The notes beneath the pieces are model-generated. The model searched no databases and had not been told where the DNA came from. It saw only the letters and a program-made list of their open reading frames with translations. The translations under genes were made by a program, and so were the position numbers. A DNA stretch of 64,000 nt from Legionella sp. PC1000 (GTDB taxonomy: Bacteria > Pseudomonadota > Gammaproteobacteria > Legionellales > Legionellaceae). Positions 1 to 8,783 of this stretch are shown in pieces. The stretch is from positions 3,070,001 through 3,134,000 of the forward strand of contig NZ_CP059400.1 in assembly GCF_014109805.1 (NCBI RefSeq), in the 5' to 3' direction. Within the stretch, counting starts at the first letter, position 1. Every line of letters starts with the position of its first letter.

Positions 1-746
1 TGTTTTATTGCTTTTTCAAGTTCCTCTTCATTCTTAATAACCAACCCTTTGGGAGTTGGAATAAAATTTGTGCTTAAAATCTGCTTGGTAAGCTCTTTAT
101 CCGAAGCGATATCCACGCCTATAGAGCTTGTTTTCGAAGATACGGAGGCCCAAATCTTTTTTTGATTTCGCCCATATCCTAATGCGATTAGAGAAGTGTT
201 TTCATAATGTTTACAAGGAATTTTTCTTTTTTTAGCTTCCTGGACAAGTGCCTGAGTGCTAGGCCCTAATCCCTGCTTTTTAAAAATTTCCCTTAAGTGA
301 TTAATTGCCCCATCAAGAGGATATTCTTTGCCTTCTGCAATAGAATTTATGAAATTGATCGCAACTTCTCCTGCATACAAACCTGCTTCTTCAATTTGGT
401 ATGCAAATATGACTTGATAAACACCATAATCTTTAGTCCCATAAGTCCGGCCAAAACCGCATTCCATCCCTGCGAGACACTGCAACTCCAAAGCAATGTG
501 TTCGATCACATGTCCTAACCAAGTACCTTCTTCTACCCGTTTTAAAAATCCGCCGTCAACTCCTAAAGAACAACGATGGCTCTGTAAACTTGGAAGACAC
601 TGTATCAGCCGTTCTTTAAATCCAACTAAAAGATTCGTAGGAAGCTCCTCATATTTTCCTAAATCAAGTTTAATAACAATGAGTTCTTTTCTATAGTTCG
701 ACCAATAATTAGGTCCTCTCAAGACTTGGGTTTTTAAAATGTTCAT
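1..746 (-). CDS. cphA: Cyanophycin synthetase-like protein, N-terminal part (runs off the left edge)
   Basis: The visible 248 residues match the N-terminal half of cyanophycin synthetase, which polymerises aspartate and arginine into the storage polymer cyanophycin using ATP. The opening residues MNILKTQVLRGPNYWS are typical of CphA, followed by GTWLGHVIEHIALELQ and GRTYGTKDYGVYQV. The segment ends near the start of the ATP-grasp region (residues TPKGLVIKNEEEL), so the ATP-binding centre and the Mur-ligase-like domain lie outside the window. An in-frame ATG sits two codons upstream (752), but the AAGGA motif is well spaced only for the ATG at 746. A true biosynthetic role cannot be judged without the C-terminal half. 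Confidence 0.8.
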   Translation of the reverse strand, partial: MNILKTQVLRGPNYWSNYRKELIVIKLDLGKYEELPTNLLVGFKERLIQCLPSLQSHRCSLGVDGGFLKRVEEGTWLGHVIEHIALELQCLAGMECGFGRTYGTKDYGVYQVIFAYQIEEAGLYAGEVAINFINSIAEGKEYPLDGAINHLREIFKKQGLGPSTQALVQEAKKRKIPCKHYENTSLIALGYGRNQKKIWASVSSKTSSIGVDIASDKELTKQILSTNFIPTPKGLVIKNEEELEKAIK

Positions 747-899
747 TCGCATTCCTTGGCATAAAATGAATTACTAAAAACTCTTTTTAGCATAGGAAGA
801 ATTTTTAAATTCTTCAAATTTAAAAATAACTGATTTGCTAATCACGGTGAACTAAGGATAATAGTTAATTATTTGAAAAAAAATGATTTTTGGGAGATT

Positions 900-928
900 A
901 CCTGCATTTCTTAGAAAGAAATGCAGGT
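900..928. terminator. Perfect 13-bp hairpin, possible terminator
   Basis: ACCTGCATTTCTT at 900-912 pairs perfectly with 916-928 across a 3-nt loop. It lies 8 bases beyond the stop of the small exported-protein gene on the minus strand. There is no clean T run on the minus-strand side; a T-rich run follows on the plus side, so polarity is unclear. Confidence 0.5.
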
Positions 929-935
929 AAATGGA

Positions 936-1223
936 TTATTTTTTAACATCACATGTGATTTGTGTGCAGTCTCGGCAATGCTTTGTTGCGAAAGCAAATG
1001 ACTTGACAGCGGAACCAGCATGCTCTGACATTTTCTTATCAGCATCTTGGTCGGCTTTTTTATCACTTGAGCTTGCATTAGTAGTACAAACCCAATTTGA
1101 GTTCATTGAGGTCTTCGGAGTAGCATTCGAACCTGTGCCATTAGACCCTGTTGTTTCATTAGCAAATGAAGTGACAGAGAATAGAACCAGTGTACTGAAT
1201 AGTGCTCCTGATAGTATTTTCAT
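936..1223 (-). CDS. Small exported Cys-containing protein
   Basis: A 95-residue protein with an N-terminal signal peptide (MKILSGALFSTLVLFSVTSFA, cleavage probably after SFA). The mature part is rich in Ser, Thr, Asn and Lys and holds four cysteines: one in WVCTTN and three in HCRDCTQITC. Two disulfides in the periplasm are plausible. It is third of three small genes. Its Shine-Dalgarno GGGAGG is made by the last two sense codons of the upstream PRC-barrel gene, 3 bp separate that stop from this start, and translational coupling is likely. No family is recognised. Confidence 0.7.
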   Translation of the reverse strand: MKILSGALFSTLVLFSVTSFANETTGSNGTGSNATPKTSMNSNWVCTTNASSSDKKADQDADKKMSEHAGSAVKSFAFATKHCRDCTQITCDVKK

Positions 1224-1226
1224 AGA

Positions 1227-1568
1227 TTACCTCCCTGTATAGAAACCGGTTATTGTAGTTTTAAATTCAGGTGCAGAAAAATTGGGCCAATGATCTTTAT
1301 CAAAGCCAGGCGCATCTTTCAGATGCTGTTTATCTACATTGAGAATAAAACAATCATCTTTGTTGTCGTACAAAAATAAATTCCAGGGTACAGCAAAATA
1401 TTTATTCCCAAATCCTAGAAAACCACCAAAATCTAATACAAGATAATTTACTTTTCCAGATTGTTTGTCGATAACAACCTCAGCAATTTCACCTAGATTC
1501 TCATGAGCTGGATTCATTACTTTAGAACCTGTAAGCTCACCAGATTTAACAATTCCTCTGTGTTCCAT
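1227..1568 (-). CDS. PRC-barrel domain protein
   Basis: A 113-residue protein with a PRC-barrel-like domain over roughly residues 8-75: the segment GSKVMNPAHENLGEIAEVVID followed by GKVNYLVLDFGGFLGFGNKYFAVPW is the usual beta-barrel signature. Stand-alone PRC-barrel proteins of this size often sit with CsbD-like genes and are linked to general stress, but their biochemical role is not defined. AAGGAG precedes the ATG. It lies between a CsbD-like gene upstream and a small exported protein downstream on the same strand, which suggests one operon. Confidence 0.8.
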   Translation of the reverse strand: MEHRGIVKSGELTGSKVMNPAHENLGEIAEVVIDKQSGKVNYLVLDFGGFLGFGNKYFAVPWNLFLYDNKDDCFILNVDKQHLKDAPGFDKDHWPNFSAPEFKTTITGFYTGR

Positions 1569-1607
1569 TTTAAAGCTCCTTTTAATGTGAAATCTTTTTC
1601 TTAAATT

Positions 1608-1811
1608 TTAATGATGCATTTTCTTTTGAAAATCTTGTACCGCTTTTTTAGCTTGTTCTTCACTGTAACCGTAATGTTTTCTGAGTTTTCCAAAAATTTC
1701 TTGTTGATTGCCTTCAATTTGTTTTAAGTCATCGTCTGTGAGCTTACCCCAAAATTGTTTCATTTGGCCTTTTATTTCCATCCATTTTCCTTGAAAAATA
1801 TTCTGATTCAT
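1608..1811 (-). CDS. CsbD family stress-response protein
   Basis: A 67-residue, highly charged, probably helical protein with the CsbD pattern: GKWMEIKGQMKQFWGKLTDDD near the N terminus, then GNQQEIFGKLRKHYGYSEEQA. CsbD-like proteins are small soluble proteins often induced by general stress; their molecular function is unknown. AGGGAGA lies just upstream of the ATG. It is the first gene of a likely three-gene operon with the PRC-barrel protein and the small exported protein, so the promoter should lie in the gap above 1811. Confidence 0.85.
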   Translation of the reverse strand: MNQNIFQGKWMEIKGQMKQFWGKLTDDDLKQIEGNQQEIFGKLRKHYGYSEEQAKKAVQDFQKKMHH

Positions 1812-2002
1812 TTTAATTCTCCCTAATAATTTTTTTCAGCTAATAAATTGGAAAGTTCTTATTAGCCCCAATAAAGGCTAGTCAATAATTTTTAAAAATG
1901 CAAAGAAACTAACCCTGAGATTCAGGATATTTGCAAAATCTTGACGATCAAATTAACGTTCGTCCTAGGATTTCTAAAGGTCTATGATAGATTAATTGGG
2001 GT

Positions 2003-2470
2003 TTACATTATAATTTTCATTACTGTAACAGGGTGTTCTTTAAAACGGTCTGTATCTATAATTTTCCATCCTAATGATTGGTAGTAATTCGGAATTGTTT
2101 GATCAAACGCAAAGAGATAAAGTACTTCATATCCCATTTTTTTTGCTTGCTCTTTCGTTACATCAATAAGACGTTTACCAAGTCCCTGCCGTTGATATGC
2201 AGGTTTTACAGATAAAGATCCTAGCCAGGGCATTAAATCAGGGCGGATACCATCATTTTCACGTAAACTGCACATGCCTACCGGCGTTTCTTCATCAAAT
2301 GCAACAAAAGTAATGGGTAATTTGTCGTGGTTTGCATGTTCACGAAAACGTTGTTCTACTACATCTAGGGGCACATCAGGTAACCAAATTTTTCCAAGAC
2401 CTTCTTGCCAAATGAGGGCAAGCTCAGGGATCGCATCAAGATTATTTTGCAGAAGATCAATTCTTATCAT
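2003..2470 (-). CDS. GNAT family N-acetyltransferase
   Basis: A 155-residue acetyltransferase-fold protein, expected to transfer acetyl from acetyl-CoA to an amine; the substrate is unknown. Motif A is clear: LGSLSVKPAYQRQGLGKRLI carries the acetyl-CoA-binding Q/R-x-x-G-x-G/A loop, and YYQSLGWKI is the usual C-terminal GNAT signature. I start it at ATG 2470 (MIRIDLLQNN), where the fold begins. The frame stays open upstream to a TTG at 2581 and would add 37 residues unlike GNAT proteins. Neither start has a strong ribosome-binding site. Confidence 0.75.
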   Translation of the reverse strand: MIRIDLLQNNLDAIPELALIWQEGLGKIWLPDVPLDVVEQRFREHANHDKLPITFVAFDEETPVGMCSLRENDGIRPDLMPWLGSLSVKPAYQRQGLGKRLIDVTKEQAKKMGYEVLYLFAFDQTIPNYYQSLGWKIIDTDRFKEHPVTVMKIIM

Positions 2471-2667
2471 TTTTAAATACCCAATAGTTTTTTGCAATTC
2501 TACGCTTTGGTTAAATGCTGCGATTTCATGCACTCCGATATCACATACGTTCGGTGCTAAAATCGCAGCTTTTCGACTCAATATAGTTGGGGACAGACCC
2601 TATGAACATCAGAATACATCTTATATTGCTTTATTACCACTCAGGATTCCATAAACAAACTATTATT

Positions 2668-4398
2668 TTAATTTTTTGAAGTAGGTGATTTCCCATATCG
2701 GTTCAAGGCATAAAGTCCCATATTTTTTGCTATTTCACCCTCGGCAAAAAACACCTTTCCGTTGATTTCTTTTTGTAATAACGTAGCCTCTTCCTCATTA
2801 TGTGTCCGGATAACAATTTCAATTTCTGGATTGAATTTAGTTGCATATTGGATCATCTTTCCCACATGCACAGTCTCCGATATTACAATGATAAGCATAC
2901 TGGCATGGGCAATATGGCTTTGCATAAGTACAGAAGGCTTGGATGCATCGCCATAAACTGCGGGTATACCCGAAACTCGCAAGCGTTCTATTAGCTCTCG
3001 ATTATCATCGATTACAATATAAGGAACAGCTTTTTCCGAAAGTAACCGAGCAACTCGCTTCCCCACTCGTCCATATCCTATCAGAACAACGTGTCCTGCA
3101 AGATATTTTTCTGTAGTGGTCACAGGTAACTCAGTTAAAGGATCTTTTGTACGCTCAAAAATCTCCATTAATTTAGAGTGAGTTTTTGCCCATATATGGA
3201 TAGGAGTGATTAGTTTAAATATAAGCGGATTAATGGCTATTGAGATTAACGCACCCGCTAAAATAAAACTTCGTCCCTCTACAGGAAGGAGGCCCAAGCG
3301 TATTCCAAGTTCAGCAAGGATAAAAGAAAACTCTCCAATCTGCGCCAGACTTGCTGATACAACCAATGCCGATTGTAATGGATAGCGAAAAGCGAGGACG
3401 AGAATAAATGCTGCAATTGATTTTCCAATAACAATGATACCTACAACAGTTAATACCTGCAGTGGTTGTTCCACTAAAACAGCAGGGTTAAACAACATAC
3501 CGACTGAAACAAAAAACAATACAGCAAATGCGTCTCGAAGGGGTAATAATTCTTCGGCTGCACGATGGCTAAAGGCAGACTCCCTCATGAGCATCCCAGC
3601 AAAAAAAGCACCTAAAGCAAAGGAAACCCCGAACAGTTTAGCAGCTACATAGGCAATACTAATTGCGGCGGTAACAACACACAAAGTAAATAATTCGCGT
3701 GATCCTGTACGGGCAACATGCCAAAGCAATTTGGGAAAAAATCGCCGCCCTACCAAGAACATCAGGGCAATAAAAGTGGAAACTTTTATGAACGTAAGAC
3801 CAAGGACAAACCACAATGGCTTGTGTATACTGACTGCTGGATTATTACCTAACCATTGGGATAATGGCGGAAGCAATACCAGCACAACCACCATAGCCAG
3901 ATCTTCAACCAGAAGCCAGCCTACTGCAATATGACCATTAATTGTTCCCAACATGCCTCGTTCTTCAAGTGCTCTCAATAATACGACCGTACTTGCAACG
4001 GATAACGAAAGTCCAAAAATCAAGGCATAGCCATAGTTCCAACCCCACATAATGGCAGTACACCCCCCCAATATTGTTGCTACAATCATTTGCACAATCG
4101 CCCCCGGAATGGCAATCTTTCGAACATACAGCAAATCAGATAATGAGAAGTGCAATCCTACTCCAAACATGAGTAGCATGACTCCAATTTCAGCGAGTTC
4201 CTGAGCGATTTCAACATCAGCCATCAACCCTGGAGTAAATGGTCCCATAGCGACACCAGCTAATAAATAACCTACCAAGGCAGGAATCTTAAATCGTACC
4301 GCAAGAAATCCCAGGATTAATGCTAAAGCAAATCCCATTGCAACCGTAGTGATCAGAGGAAGCGCATGATGCATACTAAAGTATCCTTTTAAATCCAT
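2668..4398 (-). CDS. KefB/YbaL-type monovalent cation:proton antiporter (CPA2) with TrkA-N domain
   Basis: A 576-residue inner-membrane protein. Residues 1-385 or so form a Na+/H+ exchanger-type bundle of about 12 hydrophobic segments, including GYLLAGVAMGPFTPG and LEERGMLGTINGHIAVGWLLVEDLAMV. From about residue 415 a cytoplasmic Rossmann domain (HVVLIGYGRVGKRVARLL, then VYGDASKPSVL) is typical of TrkA-N/RCK nucleotide-sensing domains. The arrangement and length match YbaL/KefB-like potassium or cation efflux systems. No KefF/KefG-type ancillary gene is adjacent. Two possible starts (1 and MHHALPL at residue 9) are close together; the first is given. Confidence 0.85.
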   Translation of the reverse strand: MDLKGYFSMHHALPLITTVAMGFALALILGFLAVRFKIPALVGYLLAGVAMGPFTPGLMADVEIAQELAEIGVMLLMFGVGLHFSLSDLLYVRKIAIPGAIVQMIVATILGGCTAIMWGWNYGYALIFGLSLSVASTVVLLRALEERGMLGTINGHIAVGWLLVEDLAMVVVLVLLPPLSQWLGNNPAVSIHKPLWFVLGLTFIKVSTFIALMFLVGRRFFPKLLWHVARTGSRELFTLCVVTAAISIAYVAAKLFGVSFALGAFFAGMLMRESAFSHRAAEELLPLRDAFAVLFFVSVGMLFNPAVLVEQPLQVLTVVGIIVIGKSIAAFILVLAFRYPLQSALVVSASLAQIGEFSFILAELGIRLGLLPVEGRSFILAGALISIAINPLIFKLITPIHIWAKTHSKLMEIFERTKDPLTELPVTTTEKYLAGHVVLIGYGRVGKRVARLLSEKAVPYIVIDDNRELIERLRVSGIPAVYGDASKPSVLMQSHIAHASMLIIVISETVHVGKMIQYATKFNPEIEIVIRTHNEEEATLLQKEINGKVFFAEGEIAKNMGLYALNRYGKSPTSKN

Positions 4399-4843
4399 AT
4401 TCTTTAGAAACTGTTGTTCACATGCATATCTATAAATCTATTAGTACGAAGAGCAAACATTTTTGATTATTAAATATTACTGATTTAATTGGGAAAAATT
4501 AACTCAAATAACTCTATATTTATTCAATATAGTAAATTTACTAGAAACATCAAATACATAATAAGACAAGAAGAAATAAATAATGCAGAACACATCGATC
4601 GATGTTATCCGCATGATTTACTGCAATAGCTTTATGCAACTAATTAGGGAAAAACTGAAGTTAGATGAAATTTGCCAGAGGCCCGCAGAAAATAACCAAC
4701 GAGAAAATTTGCATCATTTTTAAGTGGGCTTAAAGAGGAACTTGTATTATCTCACGAATTATCTGAAGATTATTATGTGTTAAAAATATTTTTTTTTTAG
4801 AACAATTAGTTATGAGACTGCGGTGAAATAAGGATTGTAAGTT
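4399..4843. other. Intergenic gap, divergent promoters expected
   Basis: A 445-base AT-rich gap between the divergently transcribed antiporter and CocE-like genes. Both promoters must lie here, but no operator or long repeat was recognised. Short open stretches exist without a start, a ribosome-binding site or recognisable similarity. The AAGGA at about 4831 serves the gene starting at 4844. Confidence 0.5.
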
Positions 4844-6613
4844 ATGTTAAGAAGGTTAAATCGTTTACTCATTCCTCGCGCACGATTAAATCAATATCAA
4901 TTAGCTGGCTGGAAGCCTGACTGTATCGCTGATTCAGGATTAGGGTGTAAGCTTTTAGCTGATGTAATGATTCCAATGCCGGACGGAGTTCATCTCTCTG
5001 CGGACGTCTATATACCGAGAAAGTCTGGAAAATATCCGGTTATTTTACAATTTTCGGCTTACAACCGCGACTTACATACTACTGGCCTCCCTACCGGAAA
5101 TAATGAAATTGGTTCTCCTCCGGTAATTACTGATAGAGGTTATGTACAAGTTGTTGTCACCGCGAGAGCTATTGGACGCTCCGAAGGTACTTTTCAACTT
5201 TGGCAAAATGAGCAGGAAACTGATGATCATTTTCATTGTATTGAATGGGCAGCACAACAACCTTGGTCAAATGGTGATGTCTGTTTGTTTGGAACCTCTT
5301 ACTATGGTATGAATCAAGCCAGTGTGGCTGCACTTAATCCTCCATCGTTACGCGCTTTTTTTGCTAATGAAATTTGTACTGATTTTTACCGACATATTTT
5401 CCACTATGGCAGTGTGTTTAATGCTGATTTTTTGAATTTATGGGTAGGGGCTAACTTCAATCCGGCCACAGTGCATCGCTATATAGCCCCGTGGAAAAGA
5501 GCAGTCCTTAGCTATTTCATCAGTTATCCCTGGTTATGGAATAGATTCATAAAGCCCAACTTAAATAAAATTATTGCACGATTTAAAAAAAGTCATGTCA
5601 TCCCTGAAGCACTTCGCTGGTACATTCATCTTATGGTCGATAGCAACTTAAGAGAAGAGACTCAAATTGCACAAGGACCATTTCGAAAATTAAACCAGAT
5701 TAATGTTCCTTTTGTTACAGTACAAAATTTAGGTAACATTGCATTACATCAATTTGGCTGTTATGACCTATTTGAACACGCAGGTACCCCCCCAAATAAA
5801 AAATGGATGATACTTGGGCCCGCCGAATATGAGTTACCTGTCTACTCATGGCAATTGGAAGCGCTTGCTTTTTTTGATCATATTGTCAAAGGGATTGATA
5901 ATGGATACTCTAATTTATCTCCAGTTCGCTACTGGGTAGAAGGAAAAAACAAATTTGAATCCGCCACAAATTTTCCTATTCCAGAAATGCAGGTACATAA
6001 GCTTTATCTTCAAGGCCAATCCAATAGTTCAAAGCGTCGAATACTACAGCATCAAATACCGAATGAAGAACAAGATTCCTGGATTTCTATTCCTCCAGGT
6101 ACAGAAGTCTTACCCGGAATTGAACAATTCGAAACGCAAAAATTGGCTTATGAATTTATTTTTGAGCGAGAAACAACAATAATTGGTCCTATTACATTGC
6201 AACTTAAATACAGTTGTAATGAAATTGATTCCTATGTAATCGCTCGATTAGGGAAAATAGATCACGAAGGGAATTATCATCCTTTGTCTATGGGGCATCT
6301 TCGCCCTGCTACACGGGCCATCGATACCCAGAGTACTCGTTGTGAGTTAGTTATTAATACATCGATAGTAACGCCCCTTCAACATAATATACCTGTCTTA
6401 TTGCGTTTTAGCCTGACGCCGGCTGCCTCATTTTATCAAAAAGGCGAGAGTTTGCTTTTAGAAATTGCCAGTCGGAGTGACCAACTGTACGTCAGCATGA
6501 AAGAAGGATTTATTGTTCCTTATACTGCTGTCCCACCCTATTGTTGTCGCAACAAAATCCACTATGGAGCGGATTCTTATATAGAGCTTCCCTATAAGCA
6601 AGAGGCACATTAA
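4844..6613 (+). CDS. CocE/NonD family alpha/beta hydrolase (peptidase S15-like)
   Basis: A 589-residue cytoplasmic protein with the CocE/NonD layout: an alpha/beta-hydrolase domain beginning with VMIPMPDGVHLSADVYIP, the nucleophile elbow GTSYYGM with Ser152, the segment KKWMILGPAEYELPVYSWQLEALAFFDHIVKGIDNG, and a C-terminal jelly-roll (from about residue 430: ETTIIGPITLQLKYS ... RPATRAID). Relatives hydrolyse acyl esters or amides. The stretch that normally carries the acidic residue (GWxD-like, before LHxxG) reads NLGNIALHQFG, so Asp may be replaced by Asn. AAGGA lies 9-10 bases before the ATG. It heads a plus-strand pair with the next gene. Whether it is active is uncertain. Confidence 0.8.
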   Translation: MLRRLNRLLIPRARLNQYQLAGWKPDCIADSGLGCKLLADVMIPMPDGVHLSADVYIPRKSGKYPVILQFSAYNRDLHTTGLPTGNNEIGSPPVITDRGYVQVVVTARAIGRSEGTFQLWQNEQETDDHFHCIEWAAQQPWSNGDVCLFGTSYYGMNQASVAALNPPSLRAFFANEICTDFYRHIFHYGSVFNADFLNLWVGANFNPATVHRYIAPWKRAVLSYFISYPWLWNRFIKPNLNKIIARFKKSHVIPEALRWYIHLMVDSNLREETQIAQGPFRKLNQINVPFVTVQNLGNIALHQFGCYDLFEHAGTPPNKKWMILGPAEYELPVYSWQLEALAFFDHIVKGIDNGYSNLSPVRYWVEGKNKFESATNFPIPEMQVHKLYLQGQSNSSKRRILQHQIPNEEQDSWISIPPGTEVLPGIEQFETQKLAYEFIFERETTIIGPITLQLKYSCNEIDSYVIARLGKIDHEGNYHPLSMGHLRPATRAIDTQSTRCELVINTSIVTPLQHNIPVLLRFSLTPAASFYQKGESLLLEIASRSDQLYVSMKEGFIVPYTAVPPYCCRNKIHYGADSYIELPYKQEAH

Positions 6614-6747
6614 AGATATATTTGTGTTGAAGCAAAATATACCCAAAATGACGCGTGTACACGACTACAGGTTCTATCTCACAATTACATTTCATCAATC
6701 CGCATCTATACTAAAAATAGTTTGTGGCATATAAAAGGAATATCCAA

Positions 6748-8271
6748 ATGAGCACTCACACTGGTACTGGTCGCGGCGATTTCCATATCCTTTATCGGGG
6801 TCAATCTGTAGATGACCTCATAATAGAATATATGGAAGAAAATAATGTTCCGGGAATGTCTCTGGCGATTGTTCAAGCCCCATATATTACGCGAGTAGTC
6901 AGTTATGGATTCGCTGATACAGAAAAAAAACTTTTGGTTTCGACACGCACACTCTTTCACGTAGGTCAATTGACTCATGTATTTACTGCAGTGGCTGTGA
7001 TGCAATTAATAGAGGAAGGAAAACTGAAATTAGATGACTTAATTTCTGCTTCTTTATCGTCTCTTCCGCAAGCATGGCAAGGTGTTACCATTCGACAATT
7101 ATTAACGCATAGCTCAGGAATACCTGATTACTCAGAATGTGAAGGTTTTTCTTATCATAAAGATTATAAGCCTGAAGAGATTTTTAATTTAATCAAGGAT
7201 CCCAATTTACTCTTTCCCTCGGGCACCAAAATGCAACCCAGCGCTTCAAATTATTACCTACTCGGAATTATTATTGAAAATACAAGCGGTATGAGTTATG
7301 AATCCTATATCAGCAAAAATCAAATTGAGCGTGTGGGTTTAAAACGTACATTTTTTATCAAAAACACATCCTTAATCGATAATGAAGTTCACACCGGCAC
7401 CCTTCCTTTTAAGCACAGCGAATTTTTACATAATCCATCTTATATAAACCCTGTAGAAATGGCTGTTGGTTATACAACGGATAACAATGCAGCCCCGGGG
7501 ATCACATGGACGACAACTTTTGCACACAGCGGCATCATTGCATCAGCGGAAGACATCAGCTTATGGGATATCAGTTTAGCCGGAACTATTTTAATCAAAG
7601 AAAGTGAGAATAGAGATTTCCTATATCATTGTATTACTTTAGACAATGAGACGGTTATACCTGGGAATGTGGGTTGGTTATTTCCAGGCCATCCAGGATT
7701 AATGGAAATAAAAGGAAAACTTCCTGGTTTCTCAGCTTTTTTAAGCCGTTTTACTGCACCAAATGAACTCTTGTGTGTCACTCTTTTGGCGAATAAAGAG
7801 AATTTATCTGATTTAGATATCCTAGGCCGTAAAATTGCAGCAGCTTTTGATATAAAGCTGGGAGCTCCAGCAGGTTCTGGTTCACAAACGCTTCAAAGTC
7901 CTTATTCTGTCTCCCAAACAATTCAACGAATAATTGATTTGATTACCCAAAAAGGCGGAAAAATCTTTGCTCACATTGATCACAGCAATGAAGCCCAAAA
8001 GGTAAATCAATCACTTCCACCTACCGAGGTCCTTATTATAGGGAACCCAGCAAAAGGCACAGCATTAATGCAAGAAAATGCAGCAATCGCACTGGATTTA
8101 CCGTTACGGGTGATGGCTACAGAAGACCAAACCGGTCAAGTGTGGTTAAGTTTCACTGATCCGATTCAATTAGGTAAAAAATACAATTTACACAATGATG
8201 AATTAAAACAAATTGCAGCTGCATTACGCATGCTTTGTGAACGAGCTGTATCTGCACACAGTATTATTTAA
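6748..8271 (+). CDS. Catalytically degenerate beta-lactamase-fold protein fused to DUF302
   Basis: A 507-residue protein of two parts. Residues about 20-370 follow the class C beta-lactamase/serine-hydrolase fold (VPGMSLAIVQ, TLFHVGQLTHVFTAVAVMQLIEEGKLKLDD, IRQLLTHSSGIPDY, NYYLLGIIIENTSG). The catalytic motifs are lost: Ser-x-x-Lys reads Gln74-Leu-Thr-His77 and the Tyr-x-Asn position reads Ala166-Ser-Asn168. Residues about 390-495 match DUF302 (FAHIDHSNEAQ, PTEVLIIGNPAKGTALM, LDLPLRVMATE). No signal peptide is seen. AGGA lies before ATG 6748; an in-frame GTG at 6724 is less likely. It is probably a binding or regulatory pseudoenzyme, which is inference. An active-looking relative, now split by an IS, lies downstream on the other strand. 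Confidence 0.8.
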   Translation: MSTHTGTGRGDFHILYRGQSVDDLIIEYMEENNVPGMSLAIVQAPYITRVVSYGFADTEKKLLVSTRTLFHVGQLTHVFTAVAVMQLIEEGKLKLDDLISASLSSLPQAWQGVTIRQLLTHSSGIPDYSECEGFSYHKDYKPEEIFNLIKDPNLLFPSGTKMQPSASNYYLLGIIIENTSGMSYESYISKNQIERVGLKRTFFIKNTSLIDNEVHTGTLPFKHSEFLHNPSYINPVEMAVGYTTDNNAAPGITWTTTFAHSGIIASAEDISLWDISLAGTILIKESENRDFLYHCITLDNETVIPGNVGWLFPGHPGLMEIKGKLPGFSAFLSRFTAPNELLCVTLLANKENLSDLDILGRKIAAAFDIKLGAPAGSGSQTLQSPYSVSQTIQRIIDLITQKGGKIFAHIDHSNEAQKVNQSLPPTEVLIIGNPAKGTALMQENAAIALDLPLRVMATEDQTGQVWLSFTDPIQLGKKYNLHNDELKQIAAALRMLCERAVSAHSII

Positions 8272-8335
8272 AATAATAGGGCATGTTGACAATTCATCCC
8301 CACTGCCTACGTGCCGCGACTTGTTCGCGGCATCC

Positions 8336-8622
8336 AATAGTTCGGGTGCTGTCGGAGAGGAAAATCAAGCCATTGGGAAATCCGTTGGTGGCAATACAAC
8401 AAAAATCCATATGGCAGTTGATGCTTGCAGCTTTCCGGTTGAATTTGAATTGACTGGCGGTGAAGTATATGATGCTAAAGCAGCTCCTAATCTCATTGAA
8501 AAACTCCCTAAATCTGATTACGCCATTGCAGAGAAGTTTATGATAGTGAGGAAATTCGAGAACTGATTAGACAAAAATCATCTACTCCAATTATCCCTCG
8601 GAAGAACGACTCTAAAACTGGC
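8336..8622 (+). pseudogene. IS5-family transposase fragment inside chimeric element copy A
   Basis: Translation gives ENQAIGKSVGGNTTKIHMAVDACSF-like sequence, then ELTGGEVYDAKAAPNLIEKLPKSDYAIAEK, the central part of an IS5-type DDE transposase. A one-base deletion after AEK shifts the frame; the following frame continues YDSEEIRELIRQKSSTPIIPRKNDSKTG as expected. The N terminus and the C-terminal Glu-containing region are absent. Copy B has the frame intact at this deletion but is broken elsewhere, so the two copies decayed separately. Confidence 0.7.
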
Positions 8623-8628
8623 CTAAAT

Positions 8629-8783
8629 TGGTTTATTATGAGGTTCATGAAACCTATGTAGAAGCTGCTCGGCGTGAAAAACGTTTCAGAAATTGGTGCA
8701 GGCAGCGGAAGTTAAAGTTTATTGAGGGTCTTAATCCAGATTGGCGTGATCTATATGAAGAAATTTGCCGTTTATCAAGATCG
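8629..8783 (+). pseudogene. GIY-YIG endonuclease C-terminal fragment inside chimeric element copy A
   Basis: Directly after the transposase fragment, in another frame, comes VYYEVHETYVEAARREKRFR, then NWCRQRKLKFIEGLNPDWRDLYEEI. This is the characteristic C-terminal half of small UPF0213/YhbQ-like GIY-YIG proteins. The GIY-YIG motif itself is missing. The frame is intact in this copy, whereas copy B has a frameshift and a TGG-to-TAG change. Confidence 0.65.

Noticed and set aside
931-1242. A plus-strand frame opposite the small exported protein
   Set aside because: The minus-strand gene has a signal peptide and a strong ribosome-binding site coupled to its neighbour; the opposite frame has neither.
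2471-2581. N-terminal extension of the GNAT gene to a TTG
   Set aside because: The extra 37 residues do not resemble a GNAT N terminus and there is no ribosome-binding site before the TTG.
8213-8566. A 117-codon frame that looked like an independent transposase gene
   Set aside because: Its first part is the end of the DUF302 gene in a different frame and the start of the inverted repeat; only the middle is transposase, and it is broken by a frameshift.
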